Assembly (NCBI RefSeq): GCF_900104515.1
Contig: NZ_FNJL01000017.1
Coordinates: 49,807 to 113,806 of the forward strand
Length of the DNA: 64,000 nucleotides
Reading direction: 5' to 3'
Source of the DNA: Paracidovorax cattleyae
GTDB lineage: Bacteria; Pseudomonadota; Gammaproteobacteria; Burkholderiales; Burkholderiaceae_C
Numbering within the stretch: position 1 is the first letter of the stretch; every line of letters begins with the position of its first letter. The position numbers and the translations under genes are program-made. The notes below the pieces were generated by a model that did not search any database, was not told the DNA's origin, and saw only the letters and a program-made list of their open reading frames with translations. This document shows, piece after piece, positions 9,208 to 18,419 of the stretch.

Positions 9208-9666
9208 TTACGGCGCGGACGGCCCGGCGGCGGGCGGCAGCGCACCGGAAGCGCCGCCGGCCCCGGCCCCGGCGTCTGCCGGACGCACCAGCTCCCAGGC
9301 GGCAAGCCGGCCGCCGCGGAACTCGCAGGTCACGTGCGACTGCGTGCCGTCCGTCCAGCGGTAGCGCTCGGGATCCTCGCCCTCGGGCGAGAGCAGTTCG
9401 CCCAGCGAGCGCGTCATGGCCACCACGTGCATCAGGTTCACCCCCTCGCGCAGGCGGGCGTTCAGCATCACGGCACTGCCCACGTAGCCGATGGGCCGGT
9501 CGGCGGCCTTGCGCATCACGTTCATGAGGCGCGTGAAATGCAGCAGCGCCCACATGAGCAGGCCGCCGCCGACGGCGAAGACGCCCTGCCAGCCGTACGA
9601 GCGGTAGGCCGCGATGACGAGCAGGGCGATGAGGACGGGAATGAAGAAGCGGCGCAGCAGGTTCAT
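9208..9666 (-). CDS. hypothetical small inner-membrane protein
   Basis: This 152-residue protein has two adjacent hydrophobic helices (about residues 5-24 and 26-45) followed by a soluble region with KAADRPIGYVGSAVMLNARL and a proline/alanine/glycine-rich C-terminal tail. It lies between ilvE and radA on the same strand. I do not recognise a functional family. Similar proteins are conserved as hypothetical genes in Comamonadaceae, which supports it being real, but nothing here shows a role. Confidence 0.65.
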   Translation of the reverse strand: MNLLRRFFIPVLIALLVIAAYRSYGWQGVFAVGGGLLMWALLHFTRLMNVMRKAADRPIGYVGSAVMLNARLREGVNLMHVVAMTRSLGELLSPEGEDPERYRWTDGTQSHVTCEFRGGRLAAWELVRPADAGAGAGGASGALPPAAGPSAP

Positions 9667-9729
9667 GCGCCGATTGTCGTCGGCCCGGGCAAGCCCCTCG
9701 CTGTGGATGGTGCTTATACAGGGAGGAAT

Positions 9730-11109
9730 TCAACCCATGCCGCGGACCACTTCCATCGCCTCTTCCACCCGCTCGACCGCATGGATCGTCAGCCCCTCGA
9801 TGGGCTTTTTGGGCGCGTTGGCCTTGGGCACGACGGCCAGGGTGAAGCCGAGCTTGGCGGCCTCCTTCAGGCGCTCCTGGCCGCGCGGCGCGGGCCGCAC
9901 CTCGCCCGCCAGCCCCACTTCGCCGAAGGCGAGAAAACCCTTGGGCAGGGCTTTGCCGCGCAGGCTGCTGGTGATGGCCAGCATCACGGCCAGGTCGGCC
10001 GCCGGCTCGCTGATGCGCACGCCGCCCACGGCATTGACGAACACGTCCTGGTCCATGCAGGCCACGCCCGCATGGCGGTGCAGTACGGCCAGCAGCATGG
10101 CGAGGCGGTCGCGGTCCAGGCCCACCGACAGGCGGCGCGGGCTCGGGCCGCCCTCGTCCACCAGCGCCTGGATCTCCACCAGCATGGGCCGGGTCCCCTC
10201 CAGTGTGACCAGCACGCAGCTGCCGGGCACCGGCTCGCTGTGCTGGCTCAGGAAGATGGCGCTGGGGTTGGTCACGCCCTTCAGCCCTTTTTCGGTCATG
10301 GCGAACACGCCGATCTCGTTCACCGCACCGAAGCGGTTCTTGATGGCGCGCACCAGCCGGAACTGGCTGTGGGTGTCGCCCTCGAAGTACAGCACCGTGT
10401 CCACCATGTGCTCCAGCACGCGCGGGCCGGCCAGCGCCCCCTCCTTGGTCACGTGGCCCACGAGGATGATGGACACGCCCGTGGTCTTGGCCGCCCGCGT
10501 GAGGTGCGCCGCGCACTCGCGCACCTGGGCCACCGACCCCGGCGCACTGGTGAGCTGGTCGGAATACACGGTCTGGATCGAGTCGATCACGGCCACGGCG
10601 GGCTGCGTCACCTCGACGGTGGCGAGGATCTTCTCCAGCTGGATTTCCGCCAGCACGTTGACCTGGCTGTGGTCCAGCCCCAGCCGGCGCGAGCGCAGCG
10701 CCACCTGCGCGCCGCTTTCCTCGCCCGTCACGTAGAGCGTGGGCAGGCCCAGGCGCTGCAGCGCGTCCAGTGCCTGCAGCAGCAGGGTGGATTTGCCGAT
10801 GCCCGGATCCCCTCCGATGAGGACCACGCCGCCCTCGACCACCCCGCCGCCCAACACCCGGTCGAGCTCCTCGATGCCGCTGGCGGTGCGCGCCACGTCG
10901 GCGGCCTCGATGGCCGACAGGGGCGTCACCGCCTGCGACTGCGCCAGGCCCGCATGCTGCGGCGTGCTGTAGCGGTTCTTGCCCGGTCCGGACTCGGCGA
11001 CGGATTCCACCAGCGTGTTCCAGGCCCCGCAGGCGGGGCACTTGCCGAGCCAGCGCGGGCTGGTGCCCCCGCATTCGGTGCAGGTGAAAACGGTCTTGTC
11101 TTTGGCCAT
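9730..11109 (-). CDS. radA: DNA repair protein RadA
   Basis: A 459-residue RadA (Sms), the RecA-like helicase that drives branch migration in recombinational repair and also assists natural transformation. Domains in order: N-terminal C4 zinc finger (C10, C13, C24, C27), RecA-like ATPase with Walker A GGDPGIGKST, the RadA-specific KNRFG motif in IKNRFGAVNEIGVF, then a Lon-like C-terminal domain including GEVGLAGEVRPAPRG. Length and motifs are complete. It is relevant here because comM, another transformation helicase gene, is disrupted at 41.6 kb. Confidence 0.97.
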   Translation of the reverse strand: MAKDKTVFTCTECGGTSPRWLGKCPACGAWNTLVESVAESGPGKNRYSTPQHAGLAQSQAVTPLSAIEAADVARTASGIEELDRVLGGGVVEGGVVLIGGDPGIGKSTLLLQALDALQRLGLPTLYVTGEESGAQVALRSRRLGLDHSQVNVLAEIQLEKILATVEVTQPAVAVIDSIQTVYSDQLTSAPGSVAQVRECAAHLTRAAKTTGVSIILVGHVTKEGALAGPRVLEHMVDTVLYFEGDTHSQFRLVRAIKNRFGAVNEIGVFAMTEKGLKGVTNPSAIFLSQHSEPVPGSCVLVTLEGTRPMLVEIQALVDEGGPSPRRLSVGLDRDRLAMLLAVLHRHAGVACMDQDVFVNAVGGVRISEPAADLAVMLAITSSLRGKALPKGFLAFGEVGLAGEVRPAPRGQERLKEAAKLGFTLAVVPKANAPKKPIEGLTIHAVERVEEAMEVVRGMG

Positions 11110-11379
11110 GGCAGAGGGAGCCCGCAGGATGCGGGCCAGGGAAAAGGAAGGTGCAGAGAGAGGAGCGAGACCCAGTGGTCGGCACGCATCCAGGCATGCA
11201 GATGGGGCCGGCGATGCCGATTTTCACGGGGCGCGCAGCGGTGGGCCCTGCAGGAAAGCGGGGCAACCGTAAGCAAATGCGTCGTCAACCCTATCCTACT
11301 CCGCGCGGACGGCGGCCTCCCTAGGATGGGCCTCCCGGTGGCATGGCGCCGCCTTGTTCCTTCAACGGAGAACGAATCT

Positions 11380-11727
11380 ATGACCAAGAACACCGCACTT
11401 TCCGCATCGCGCCGCTGGCTGGTGGCCGCACCGATCGCGCTGGCATCGGTGCTGGCCCTGTCCGCCTGCGACCGTAACAAGGAAAGCAACGTGAACAACA
11501 CGCCGGCCAGCACCCCGGCCCCTGCCACCGCCCCGGCGCCAACGACCACGCCGCCCGCCTCCGATGCGGGCACGTCGGGCTCCGGAAGCAGCTCCGGCGG
11601 CGCGGTCTTCGGCGGAACGTCCCCTGGCGCGGCGTCCTCCGCCCCTTCCGGCGGCGCCGTCTTCGGCGGAACGGCACCCACCGCACCCGCCTCCGCGGCA
11701 TCGGACGCCGCCAGCGTCCCGAACTGA
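11380..11727 (+). CDS. predicted outer-membrane lipoprotein, low complexity
   Basis: This 115-residue protein has a lipoprotein signal: positive n-region, hydrophobic core and a lipobox ending LALSAC with the acylated Cys at position 30. The mature part is almost entirely Ala/Pro/Thr/Ser/Gly and contains two copies of an SGGAVFGGT repeat. No catalytic domain is visible. It is followed by a strong terminator-like hairpin at 11781, so it is probably monocistronic. Function unknown. Confidence 0.7.
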   Translation: MTKNTALSASRRWLVAAPIALASVLALSACDRNKESNVNNTPASTPAPATAPAPTTTPPASDAGTSGSGSSSGGAVFGGTSPGAASSAPSGGAVFGGTAPTAPASAASDAASVPN

Positions 11728-11780
11728 TACCGCGCCATTTCCGGGTGGCTCCGCCACCCACAGCACAATAGCCTCCTGCG

Positions 11781-11814
11781 CCCGGCACGCGTCTCGCGTG
11801 CCGGGCGGTTTTGC
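11781..11814 (+). terminator. rho-independent terminator after the lipoprotein gene
   Basis: A perfect 11-bp stem (11781-11791 with 11795-11805), a 3-nt loop TCT, and a short downstream run CGGTTTT. It lies 54 bp past the lipoprotein stop and 38 bp before the next gene, which separates the two transcripts. Confidence 0.8.
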
Positions 11815-11851
11815 GCTCGTTGCAGCGCGACACGCGAGGAGACAGGAGACG

Positions 11852-12847
11852 ATGCAGGTTGCGATCTATGGTGCCGGCGCCATCGGCGGCTGGCTGGGCA
11901 TGGCGCTGTCGCGAGGCGGCGCCGGCGTATCGTTCGTGGCGCGGGGCGCCACGCTGCAGGCCCTGCGCACGCACGGCCTGCAGTGCATCCGGCCGGACGG
12001 CAGCCGGGAAGCGGTGCCCGTCGCCGCCCACGAGGATCCGGCCGCGCTCGGCGTGCAGGATGTGGTCGTCCTGGCCGTGAAAGCGCCGGCGCTGCCCGAC
12101 GTGGCCGCGCGCATCGCGCCGCTGCTGGGCCCCGGGACCACCGTGCTCACGGCGATGAACGGCGTGCCCTGGTGGTTCCTGGAGGGATGTTCCGGCCCGG
12201 TGCATGGGCGGGAGCTGGCTTCCGTGGACCCGGGCGGCTCGCTGGCGCGCGCCATCCCCATCCGCCGGGTGGTCGGCGGCGTGGTGCACGCCAGTTGCTC
12301 GGTCGATGGGCCTGGCATCGTACGGCAGCATTTCGGCAACCGGCTCATCCTCGGCGAGGCCGGCGGCGGCACCACCCCGCGCCTGGAAGCGCTTTCGGCG
12401 CTCATCGCCCGCGGCGGCATCGAGGTGGAGCAGTCCCCGCGCATCCAGCAGGACATCTGGTTCAAGCTCTGGGGCAACATGACGATCAACCCCATCAGCG
12501 CCCTGACCGGCGCCACCACCGACCGCATCCTGGATGACGACCTCGTGCGCGGATTCGTCTCCGCCGTGATGCTGGAGGCCAAGGCGATCGGCGAGCGCCT
12601 GGGCCTGCGCATCGAACAGCAGCCCGAGGACCGGCACGCGGTGACGCGCAAGCTCGGCGCCTTCAAGACCTCCATGCTGCAGGACGTGGAGGCCGGCAAG
12701 CCGCTGGAGATCGACGCCCTGGTGGGCGCCGTGCACGAACTGGGCCATGCCACCGGCGTGCCCACGCCCCACACCGATGCGCTGCTGGGCCTCGTGCGCC
12801 TGTTCGCATCCACCCGTTCTTCCCTTCGCAACGACACCCGCCCATGA
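11852..12847 (+). CDS. 2-dehydropantoate 2-reductase family protein (PanE/ApbA-like)
   Basis: A 331-residue NADPH-dependent ketopantoate reductase-type enzyme. The start is set by an AGGAGA site just upstream of 11852. The N-terminal Rossmann fold opens with VAIYGAGAIGGWLG. The C-terminal ApbA_C domain contains DIWFKLWGNMTINPISAL (with the catalytic-type lysine) and SMLQDVEAGKPLEIDAL. True PanE makes pantoate for CoA synthesis. Genomes of this group often carry several paralogues, so the substrate is uncertain. Its stop overlaps the GST gene by 4 bp (ATGA). Confidence 0.85.
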   Translation: MQVAIYGAGAIGGWLGMALSRGGAGVSFVARGATLQALRTHGLQCIRPDGSREAVPVAAHEDPAALGVQDVVVLAVKAPALPDVAARIAPLLGPGTTVLTAMNGVPWWFLEGCSGPVHGRELASVDPGGSLARAIPIRRVVGGVVHASCSVDGPGIVRQHFGNRLILGEAGGGTTPRLEALSALIARGGIEVEQSPRIQQDIWFKLWGNMTINPISALTGATTDRILDDDLVRGFVSAVMLEAKAIGERLGLRIEQQPEDRHAVTRKLGAFKTSMLQDVEAGKPLEIDALVGAVHELGHATGVPTPHTDALLGLVRLFASTRSSLRNDTRP

Positions 12848-13461
12848 CCTCTGCCCTGACCCTCTACTACGCCCCCGGCACCTGCGCACAGGCGGTTCGC
12901 ATCGCCCTGCACGAAGCCGGCGCGGAGCACCGCCTGGTGCGCCTCGACTTCCCGGCCGGCCAGCAGCGCAGCCCGGAATACCTCGCGATCAACCCCAAGG
13001 GCCGCGTGCCCGCGCTGGTCACCGAAGAGGGCACGCTGACCGAGACGCCCGCCCTGCTCGCCTACGTGGCCCAGCGCTTTCCGCAGGCGCGCCTTGCGCC
13101 CACCGATGCCCATGGCTTCGCGCGCATGCAGGAGTTCCACAGCTACCTGGCCTCCACCGTGCACGTCGCCCATGCGCACCGTCCCCGCGCGGTCCGCTGG
13201 GCAGACGAGCCCGAGGCCATCGCCGCGATGCAGCGCAAGGTGCCGCAGAACATGACCGAGTGCTTCGAGATGATCGAGCACCACGCCCTCGGCGATGGCC
13301 CCTGGGTGATGGGCGACCAGTACACGGTGGCCGACGGCTACCTGTTCACCGTGGCCGGCTGGCTGGCCGGCGACGGCGTGGACATCGCCCGCTTTCCCAA
13401 GGTGCACGCCCATTCTCAGCGCGTGGCGGCGCGCCCGACGGTACAGCAGGCACTGGCCTGA
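12844..13461 (+). CDS. glutathione S-transferase family protein
   Basis: This 205-residue protein has an N-terminal thioredoxin-like GST domain, including YYAPGTCAQAVRIALHEAG (serine/cysteine-type active-site region), NPKGRVPAL and the ETPAL glutathione-binding segment, and an all-helical C-terminal domain with GDQYTVADGYLF. It conjugates or isomerises substrates with glutathione in the cytoplasm, and the physiological substrate is unknown. It is translationally coupled to the PanE-like gene by a 4-bp overlap. Confidence 0.9.
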   Translation: MTSALTLYYAPGTCAQAVRIALHEAGAEHRLVRLDFPAGQQRSPEYLAINPKGRVPALVTEEGTLTETPALLAYVAQRFPQARLAPTDAHGFARMQEFHSYLASTVHVAHAHRPRAVRWADEPEAIAAMQRKVPQNMTECFEMIEHHALGDGPWVMGDQYTVADGYLFTVAGWLAGDGVDIARFPKVHAHSQRVAARPTVQQALA

Positions 13462-13482
13462 GCCTGCGGCGGGCCGCCCGCT

Positions 13483-14262
13483 TCACCGCAGCGCGGCCTC
13501 GTCGCTCCATGCGAAGCGCACGCGCGGCTCGATCTGCGCGATCTCCGCGCGCAGCAGCGCCGCCAGGCGGGCGGCCTCGCGCTGCGTGAGGCGCGCGACG
13601 GTGGTGGACAGGCTCACGGCCGCGAACGCGCAGCCGCCCGGGTCGCGCACGGCATGGCCCACCGCGGCGGTGTTGGTGTTGAGGCAGCCACCGCTGCGGG
13701 CATGGCCCAGGGCGCGCGTCTGCGCGATGAGCATGCGCAGCGATGGTACGTCGAGCCCGCCGTAGCGCCCGAGCACGCCCGCATGGGCCGCGAGCGACGC
13801 CTCCACCCGGGCGTCGTCCTGCGCGGCCAGCAGGGCCAGGCCCGCGGCGCCCACGCCGAGCGGCCGCCGGCCGCCCACGGTGACGGACAGGGGTGGATCG
13901 AGCCGCTGCGCGTGGGTGTGGTCATGGCAGACGGCCTCGAGGCCGCTGCGCACGAACAGATAGGCGGCGTAGCCCGTGGCCTCGGCCAGGCGGCGCAGGG
14001 CGGCCGAGAAGAGCGTCGCCACATCGTGCCGCGCGCGGGCCGCCAGCCCCACCTCGTAGGCCAGCCGGCCCAGCACATAGCCCCGACCATCGGGCAGCAG
14101 CGTCACGAGGCGCGCCTGCGCCAGGTCGCGCAGCAGGCGGTGCACAGTCGGATGCGGTATGCCCGACTGGCGGGCGATGTCCGACAGCGAGAGGCCTCCT
14201 GCGTCGTAGCGCGAGAGCTGGTCGAGGATGCGCAGGACGCGATCGAGCACCACGGTGGTCAT
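13483..14262 (-). CDS. IclR-family transcriptional regulator
   Basis: This 259-residue regulator has an N-terminal winged helix (about 1-65: VLRILDQLSRYDAGGLSLSD, then HPTVHRLLRDL) and a C-terminal IclR effector domain, with the conserved GCLNTNTAAVG segment. I chose the ATG at 14262. A longer frame exists upstream but lies in what should be promoter sequence. It is divergent from the TctC-fahA pair at 14383, so it likely controls tyrosine/homogentisate-type degradation genes. The ligand is inferred, not seen. Confidence 0.88.
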   Translation of the reverse strand: MTTVVLDRVLRILDQLSRYDAGGLSLSDIARQSGIPHPTVHRLLRDLAQARLVTLLPDGRGYVLGRLAYEVGLAARARHDVATLFSAALRRLAEATGYAAYLFVRSGLEAVCHDHTHAQRLDPPLSVTVGGRRPLGVGAAGLALLAAQDDARVEASLAAHAGVLGRYGGLDVPSLRMLIAQTRALGHARSGGCLNTNTAAVGHAVRDPGGCAFAAVSLSTTVARLTQREAARLAALLRAEIAQIEPRVRFAWSDEAALR

Positions 14263-14382
14263 GGCACCAGCATACCCGGCGGGGAATGGAATTTCGCCGC
14301 TTCTTGTCCACACCGTGGACAAACCACTGGCATGGCCGGGAAGGCTGGCAACAATCGCGGCAACGACCCATCAGGAGACAGC

Positions 14383-15384
14383 ATGCGTTCCATCCCTTCC
14401 GATTCCCCCTGCATGCCGCGCCGCATGGCAATGGGCGCCGCCGCGGCCCTGCTGCTGGCCGCCGCCGGCCCCCTGGCCGCGCAGGAGGCGTTTCCGTCCC
14501 GCCCCATCCGCTTCATCGTGCCCTATGCGGCCGGCGGCACCACAGACCTCGTCGCGCGCACCGTGGGCGCGCGCATGGCCCAGACACTGGGCCAGCCCGT
14601 CGTCATCGACAACCGCGGCGGCGCGGGCGGCAACATCGGCATGGACGCGGTGGCCAAGGCCGCGCCCGACGGCTACACCGTGGGCATGGGCGCGATCTCG
14701 ACCAATGCGCTGAACCCGCACATCTACAAGAAGATGCCCTTCGACCCGCGCAAGGACTTCACCCCCGTGGGCCTGCTGGGCCAATCGACCATCGTGCTGG
14801 AAGCCGGCCCCGCCCTGCCCGTGAAGAACGTGGCCGAGCTGATCGACTACGCGCGCAAGCACCCGGGCCTGCCGTTCTCCACCGCGGGCGCGGGCACCTC
14901 CATGCACCTGGCCGGCGTACTGTTCGGGCAGCTGAGCAAGACCGAATGGACGCACGTGCCCTACAAGGGCAGCGCCCCGCTCATCACCGACCTGATCGCA
15001 GGCCAGGTGCCCGTGGCGTTCGACAACCTGCCCGCGTCGCTGCCGCACATCCAGGCCGGCAAGCTGCGGGCGCTGGCGGTGGCCGGATCGCAGCGCTCGC
15101 CCGCGCTGCCCGGCGTGCCCACCCTGGCCGAAGCGGGCCTGGCCGGCTACGCGGTGGAACCCTGGTTCGGGGTCTATGGCCCCGCCGGCATGCCGGCCGC
15201 GGTGGTGCAGCGCCTGGACAAGGCCCTGCAGGAGGCCCTGGCCGATCCCGCCGTGAAGGACCGCCTGCAGGCGGCCGGCTTCACGCCGCGCGGCTCCTCC
15301 GCGGCCGAACTGGGAGCGCTGACGCTGCGCGAGTACGACCGCCTGGGCAAAGTGGCCCGCACGGCCGGGATGACCGTCGATTGA
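14383..15384 (+). CDS. Bug/TctC-family periplasmic solute-binding protein
   Basis: A 333-residue tripartite tricarboxylate-type receptor with a signal peptide cleaved near AAQEAFPSRPI. It carries the family motifs PSRPIRFIVPYAAGGTTD, VIDNRGGAGGNIG and VPYKGSAP. Such receptors bind carboxylated or aromatic solutes in the periplasm, and are strongly expanded in Bordetella/Comamonadaceae. It sits 9 bp upstream of fahA and divergent from an IclR regulator, suggesting uptake or sensing of an aromatic acid whose ring-cleavage product reaches fumarylacetoacetate. Confidence 0.92.
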   Translation: MRSIPSDSPCMPRRMAMGAAAALLLAAAGPLAAQEAFPSRPIRFIVPYAAGGTTDLVARTVGARMAQTLGQPVVIDNRGGAGGNIGMDAVAKAAPDGYTVGMGAISTNALNPHIYKKMPFDPRKDFTPVGLLGQSTIVLEAGPALPVKNVAELIDYARKHPGLPFSTAGAGTSMHLAGVLFGQLSKTEWTHVPYKGSAPLITDLIAGQVPVAFDNLPASLPHIQAGKLRALAVAGSQRSPALPGVPTLAEAGLAGYAVEPWFGVYGPAGMPAAVVQRLDKALQEALADPAVKDRLQAAGFTPRGSSAAELGALTLREYDRLGKVARTAGMTVD

Positions 15385-15393
15385 GGTCCCGCC

Positions 15394-16659
15394 ATGCCAC
15401 AGCACACCGACGCCACCCATGACCCGGCACTGCGCAGCTGGGTCGAATCCGCCAACGACGCGGGCAGCGACTTTCCCATCCAGAACCTGCCCTTCGGCCG
15501 CTTCCGCGCGCAGGAAGGCGGCGCCCGCATCGGCGTGGCCATCGGCGACCGGATCCTGGACCTGCAGGCCGCGGGCCTCGTGGCCGGCGACGACATGAAC
15601 GCGCTCATGGCCGCAGGGCCGCAGGCGCGCCGGGCCTTGCGCGCGCGCCTCTCGCAGGGCCTCGCCGCCGGCAGCGCGCAGCAGGCCGCATGGCAGGCCG
15701 CGCTGCTGCCCCAGGCGGGCACCGGGATGCTCGTGCCCTGCCGCATCGGCGACTACACCGATTTCTACACCAGCATCCACCACGCCACCAACGTGGGCCG
15801 GCAGTTCCGCCCCGACAACCCGCTGCTGCCCAACTACCAGTGGGTGCCGATCGGCTACCACGGCCGCGCATCCTCCATCGGCGTGAGCGGTGCGGCGGTG
15901 CGGCGCCCCCACGGCCAGCTCAAGGCCTCCGATGCCGCGGCACCGGTGCTCGCGCCCAGCCGGCGGCTGGACTACGAACTGGAACTGGGATGGTTCATCG
16001 GCACGGGCAACGCACAGGGCGAGCCCATCGGCATCGGCGAGGCGGAGGACCACCTGTTCGGCGTCGCGCTCTTCAACGACTGGAGCGCGCGCGACATCCA
16101 GGGCTGGGAGTACCAGCCGCTGGGCCCTTTCCTCTCGAAGAATTTCGCGAGCACGCTCTCGCCCTGGGTGGTGACGCTGGAAGCCCTCGCGCCGTTCCGC
16201 GCGCCCTTCACGCGGCCGGCGGAGGATCCACAGCCCCTGCCCTACCTGGACTCATCCGCCCACCGTGCCGCGGGCGCATTCGACATCACGCTGGAAGTAC
16301 TGCTGCAGACGGAACGCATGCGCGCCCAGGGGCTGCCGCCGACAGTACTTTCGCGCACCGGCACCGCGCGCGCCGCCTACTGGACGCCTGCGCAACTCGT
16401 GGCGCACCACACGGTGAACGGGTGCAACCTGCAGAGCGGCGACCTGCTCGGCTCCGGCACGCTGTCGGGGCCGGGCCCGGGCGAGGCCGGCTCGCTGCTG
16501 GAACTGGCCGCGGCCGACCGCCAGCCCGTGCGCCTGCCGTCGGGCGAGGAGCGCAGCTTCCTGGAGGACGGCGACACGGTCACGCTGCGCGGCTGGTGCG
16601 AGCGCGAGGGCGCGGCGCGCATCGGCCTGGGCGAAGCCAGCGGGACGATCTCCGGCTGA
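15394..16659 (+). CDS. fahA: fumarylacetoacetase
   Basis: A 421-residue enzyme hydrolysing fumarylacetoacetate to fumarate and acetoacetate, the last step of homogentisate/tyrosine catabolism. Visible active-site elements are YTDFYTSIHHATNVG (metal-binding Asp, catalytic His), LDYELELGWFIG (two metal-binding Glu) and NDWSARDIQGWEYQPLG (metal-binding Asp). The N-terminal FAA_hydrolase_N domain is present, so it is full length. hmgA is not next door in this window. It is probably co-transcribed with the TctC gene under IclR control. Confidence 0.93.
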   Translation: MPQHTDATHDPALRSWVESANDAGSDFPIQNLPFGRFRAQEGGARIGVAIGDRILDLQAAGLVAGDDMNALMAAGPQARRALRARLSQGLAAGSAQQAAWQAALLPQAGTGMLVPCRIGDYTDFYTSIHHATNVGRQFRPDNPLLPNYQWVPIGYHGRASSIGVSGAAVRRPHGQLKASDAAAPVLAPSRRLDYELELGWFIGTGNAQGEPIGIGEAEDHLFGVALFNDWSARDIQGWEYQPLGPFLSKNFASTLSPWVVTLEALAPFRAPFTRPAEDPQPLPYLDSSAHRAAGAFDITLEVLLQTERMRAQGLPPTVLSRTGTARAAYWTPAQLVAHHTVNGCNLQSGDLLGSGTLSGPGPGEAGSLLELAAADRQPVRLPSGEERSFLEDGDTVTLRGWCEREGAARIGLGEASGTISG

Positions 16660-16688
16660 CGGCGCCCCTCACGCGCGCCGCGGGCCGG

Positions 16689-18284
16689 TCATTTCTCGAC
16701 CTTCAGCACGCGCCAGTCGATGCGGTTGTCGGCGCGGTGCGGCAGCTCCACCTTCTGCGTGGCGGCCCACGGAATGATCTGGTTGTAGAGCGGGATGTGC
16801 GAGATCAGCTCGTGGTCCTTCAGCAGGGCCTGCTCGATGAGGCCGTTGCGCGTCGCGGCATCGGTTTCCTTCTTGATGCGCTCGATCAGCGCGTCCTGCT
16901 GCGGGTCGGAGAAGCGGCCCAGGTTGAAGTTGCCATCGCCGCCCGCGCCGGGCGATCGGACCAGCGACTGCAGCGAATAGAACGCATCGAAGGTCGGCAC
17001 GCCCCAGCCCAGCAGGTAGATGCTGGCCTCGTTGCGCTGGATCATCGGGAAGTACGTGGCGAAGGGCTGGGTGCGCAGCTTGGCGCGCACGCCCACCTTG
17101 GCCCACTGCGCCGTGATCGCCTGGCAGAGCTGCTCGTCGTTCGTGTAGCGGCCCGCGCTGCACGCGAAATCGACCTCGAAGCCCTGCGGATAGCCGGCCT
17201 CGGCCAGCAGCTTTTGCGCAGCGGCGGCGTCGTAGGGCCAGCGCACGTCGGCCTTCTGCGTCCAGCCGTTCACCTGCCGCGCGATGAGCGCGCCGGCGGG
17301 CTGCGCGAGGCCGCGCAGCGTCACGCGCTGGGTGGTCTGGATGTCGATCGCCTGGTAGAGCGCGCGCCGGACGCGCACATCCTTGAGCGGGTTCTTGCCC
17401 TTCACGTTCGAGCCGGGCAGCTCTTCGCGGAACTGGTCCAGGCCGAGGAACAGCGTGCGGTTCTCCGGGCCTTCCAGCACCTTGAAGCCGCTGGTCTGGC
17501 GCACGCGGGCGATGTCTTGCGGGCTCGGATCGAGCACGAAGTCCACCTCGCCCGACAGCAGCGCCGCGGTGCGCGTCGCGTCCGACTTGATCGGGGTGTA
17601 GACCACGTCCGTCACATTGCCGGCGAACTTGCCCTTGCCCCACCAGTGCGGGTTGGCCGCGAGCACGGTGCGCTGGTCGGGCGACCACGACTTGAGCACG
17701 AACGGCCCCGTGCCCAGCGCGTTGCGGTGGGTGTAGGGCTCGTCGCTGGTCTTGATGTCCTTGGGCGTGAGCGCGTTGTTCTTCTCGGCCCAGGGCTTGC
17801 TCAGGATGCGCAGCTCGGTGAGCTGGTTCACCAGCACCGGGTTGGGCACGTCCGAGAAGATGTCGATGGTCTGCGCATCGACCACCTGCACGCGGTCGAT
17901 GCCCTGGGCATAGACCGCATAGTTCGAGGTCCTGGCCTGGGCGCGCTCCAGTGAGAACTTCACGTCCTCGGCCGTGAGCGGCGAGCCGTCGCTGAACTTC
18001 ACGCCCTGGCGCAGCGTGACGCGCAGCTGCGTCGGGCTCACCTGCTTCCACGCGGTGGCCAGCTGCGGCTCGGGCCTGAAGGTCTTGCTGTTGTATTCGA
18101 CCAGCGTCTCGTACACCGCCGAATGCAGCACGTTGTTCGGGCCCACGTTGTGGGCATGCACGTCCCAGGTGGTCACGTCGGCCGAACGGGCGAAGCGGAA
18201 GGTGGCAGCCTGCGCGGCCAGGGGCAGGGCTGCCGTGATCGAGGCCGCGAGCGCGGCCGCCAGGAGGGTGCGGGAAAATCGCAT
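16689..18284 (-). CDS. ABC transporter substrate-binding protein, peptide/nickel type (SBP_bac_5)
   Basis: This 531-residue protein has a cleavable signal peptide (about 1-26, ending AAQA) and the extended SBP family 5 fold. Features include FSDGSPLTAEDVKFSLERA, GTGPFVLKSWSPDQ and the DVRVRRALYQAID segment. It would bind oligopeptides or related solutes in the periplasm for an ABC importer. No permease or ATPase gene is adjacent, so it is an orphan receptor here or serves a transporter elsewhere. The gene is convergent with fahA. Confidence 0.92.
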   Translation of the reverse strand: MRFSRTLLAAALAASITAALPLAAQAATFRFARSADVTTWDVHAHNVGPNNVLHSAVYETLVEYNSKTFRPEPQLATAWKQVSPTQLRVTLRQGVKFSDGSPLTAEDVKFSLERAQARTSNYAVYAQGIDRVQVVDAQTIDIFSDVPNPVLVNQLTELRILSKPWAEKNNALTPKDIKTSDEPYTHRNALGTGPFVLKSWSPDQRTVLAANPHWWGKGKFAGNVTDVVYTPIKSDATRTAALLSGEVDFVLDPSPQDIARVRQTSGFKVLEGPENRTLFLGLDQFREELPGSNVKGKNPLKDVRVRRALYQAIDIQTTQRVTLRGLAQPAGALIARQVNGWTQKADVRWPYDAAAAQKLLAEAGYPQGFEVDFACSAGRYTNDEQLCQAITAQWAKVGVRAKLRTQPFATYFPMIQRNEASIYLLGWGVPTFDAFYSLQSLVRSPGAGGDGNFNLGRFSDPQQDALIERIKKETDAATRNGLIEQALLKDHELISHIPLYNQIIPWAATQKVELPHRADNRIDWRVLKVEK

Positions 18285-18419
18285 GGTGGTGTCTTCGTCT
18301 CGGGATGGGGCTGCTCCGCAGCGAGGGAGCCACTATGCCAAGCCGCCCCCGCCGGCAGAACGACTTTGTGGTTGTATCGATATGGGGCGGCAGGCGCAGC
18401 CCGCGTCCACATCGCAGAT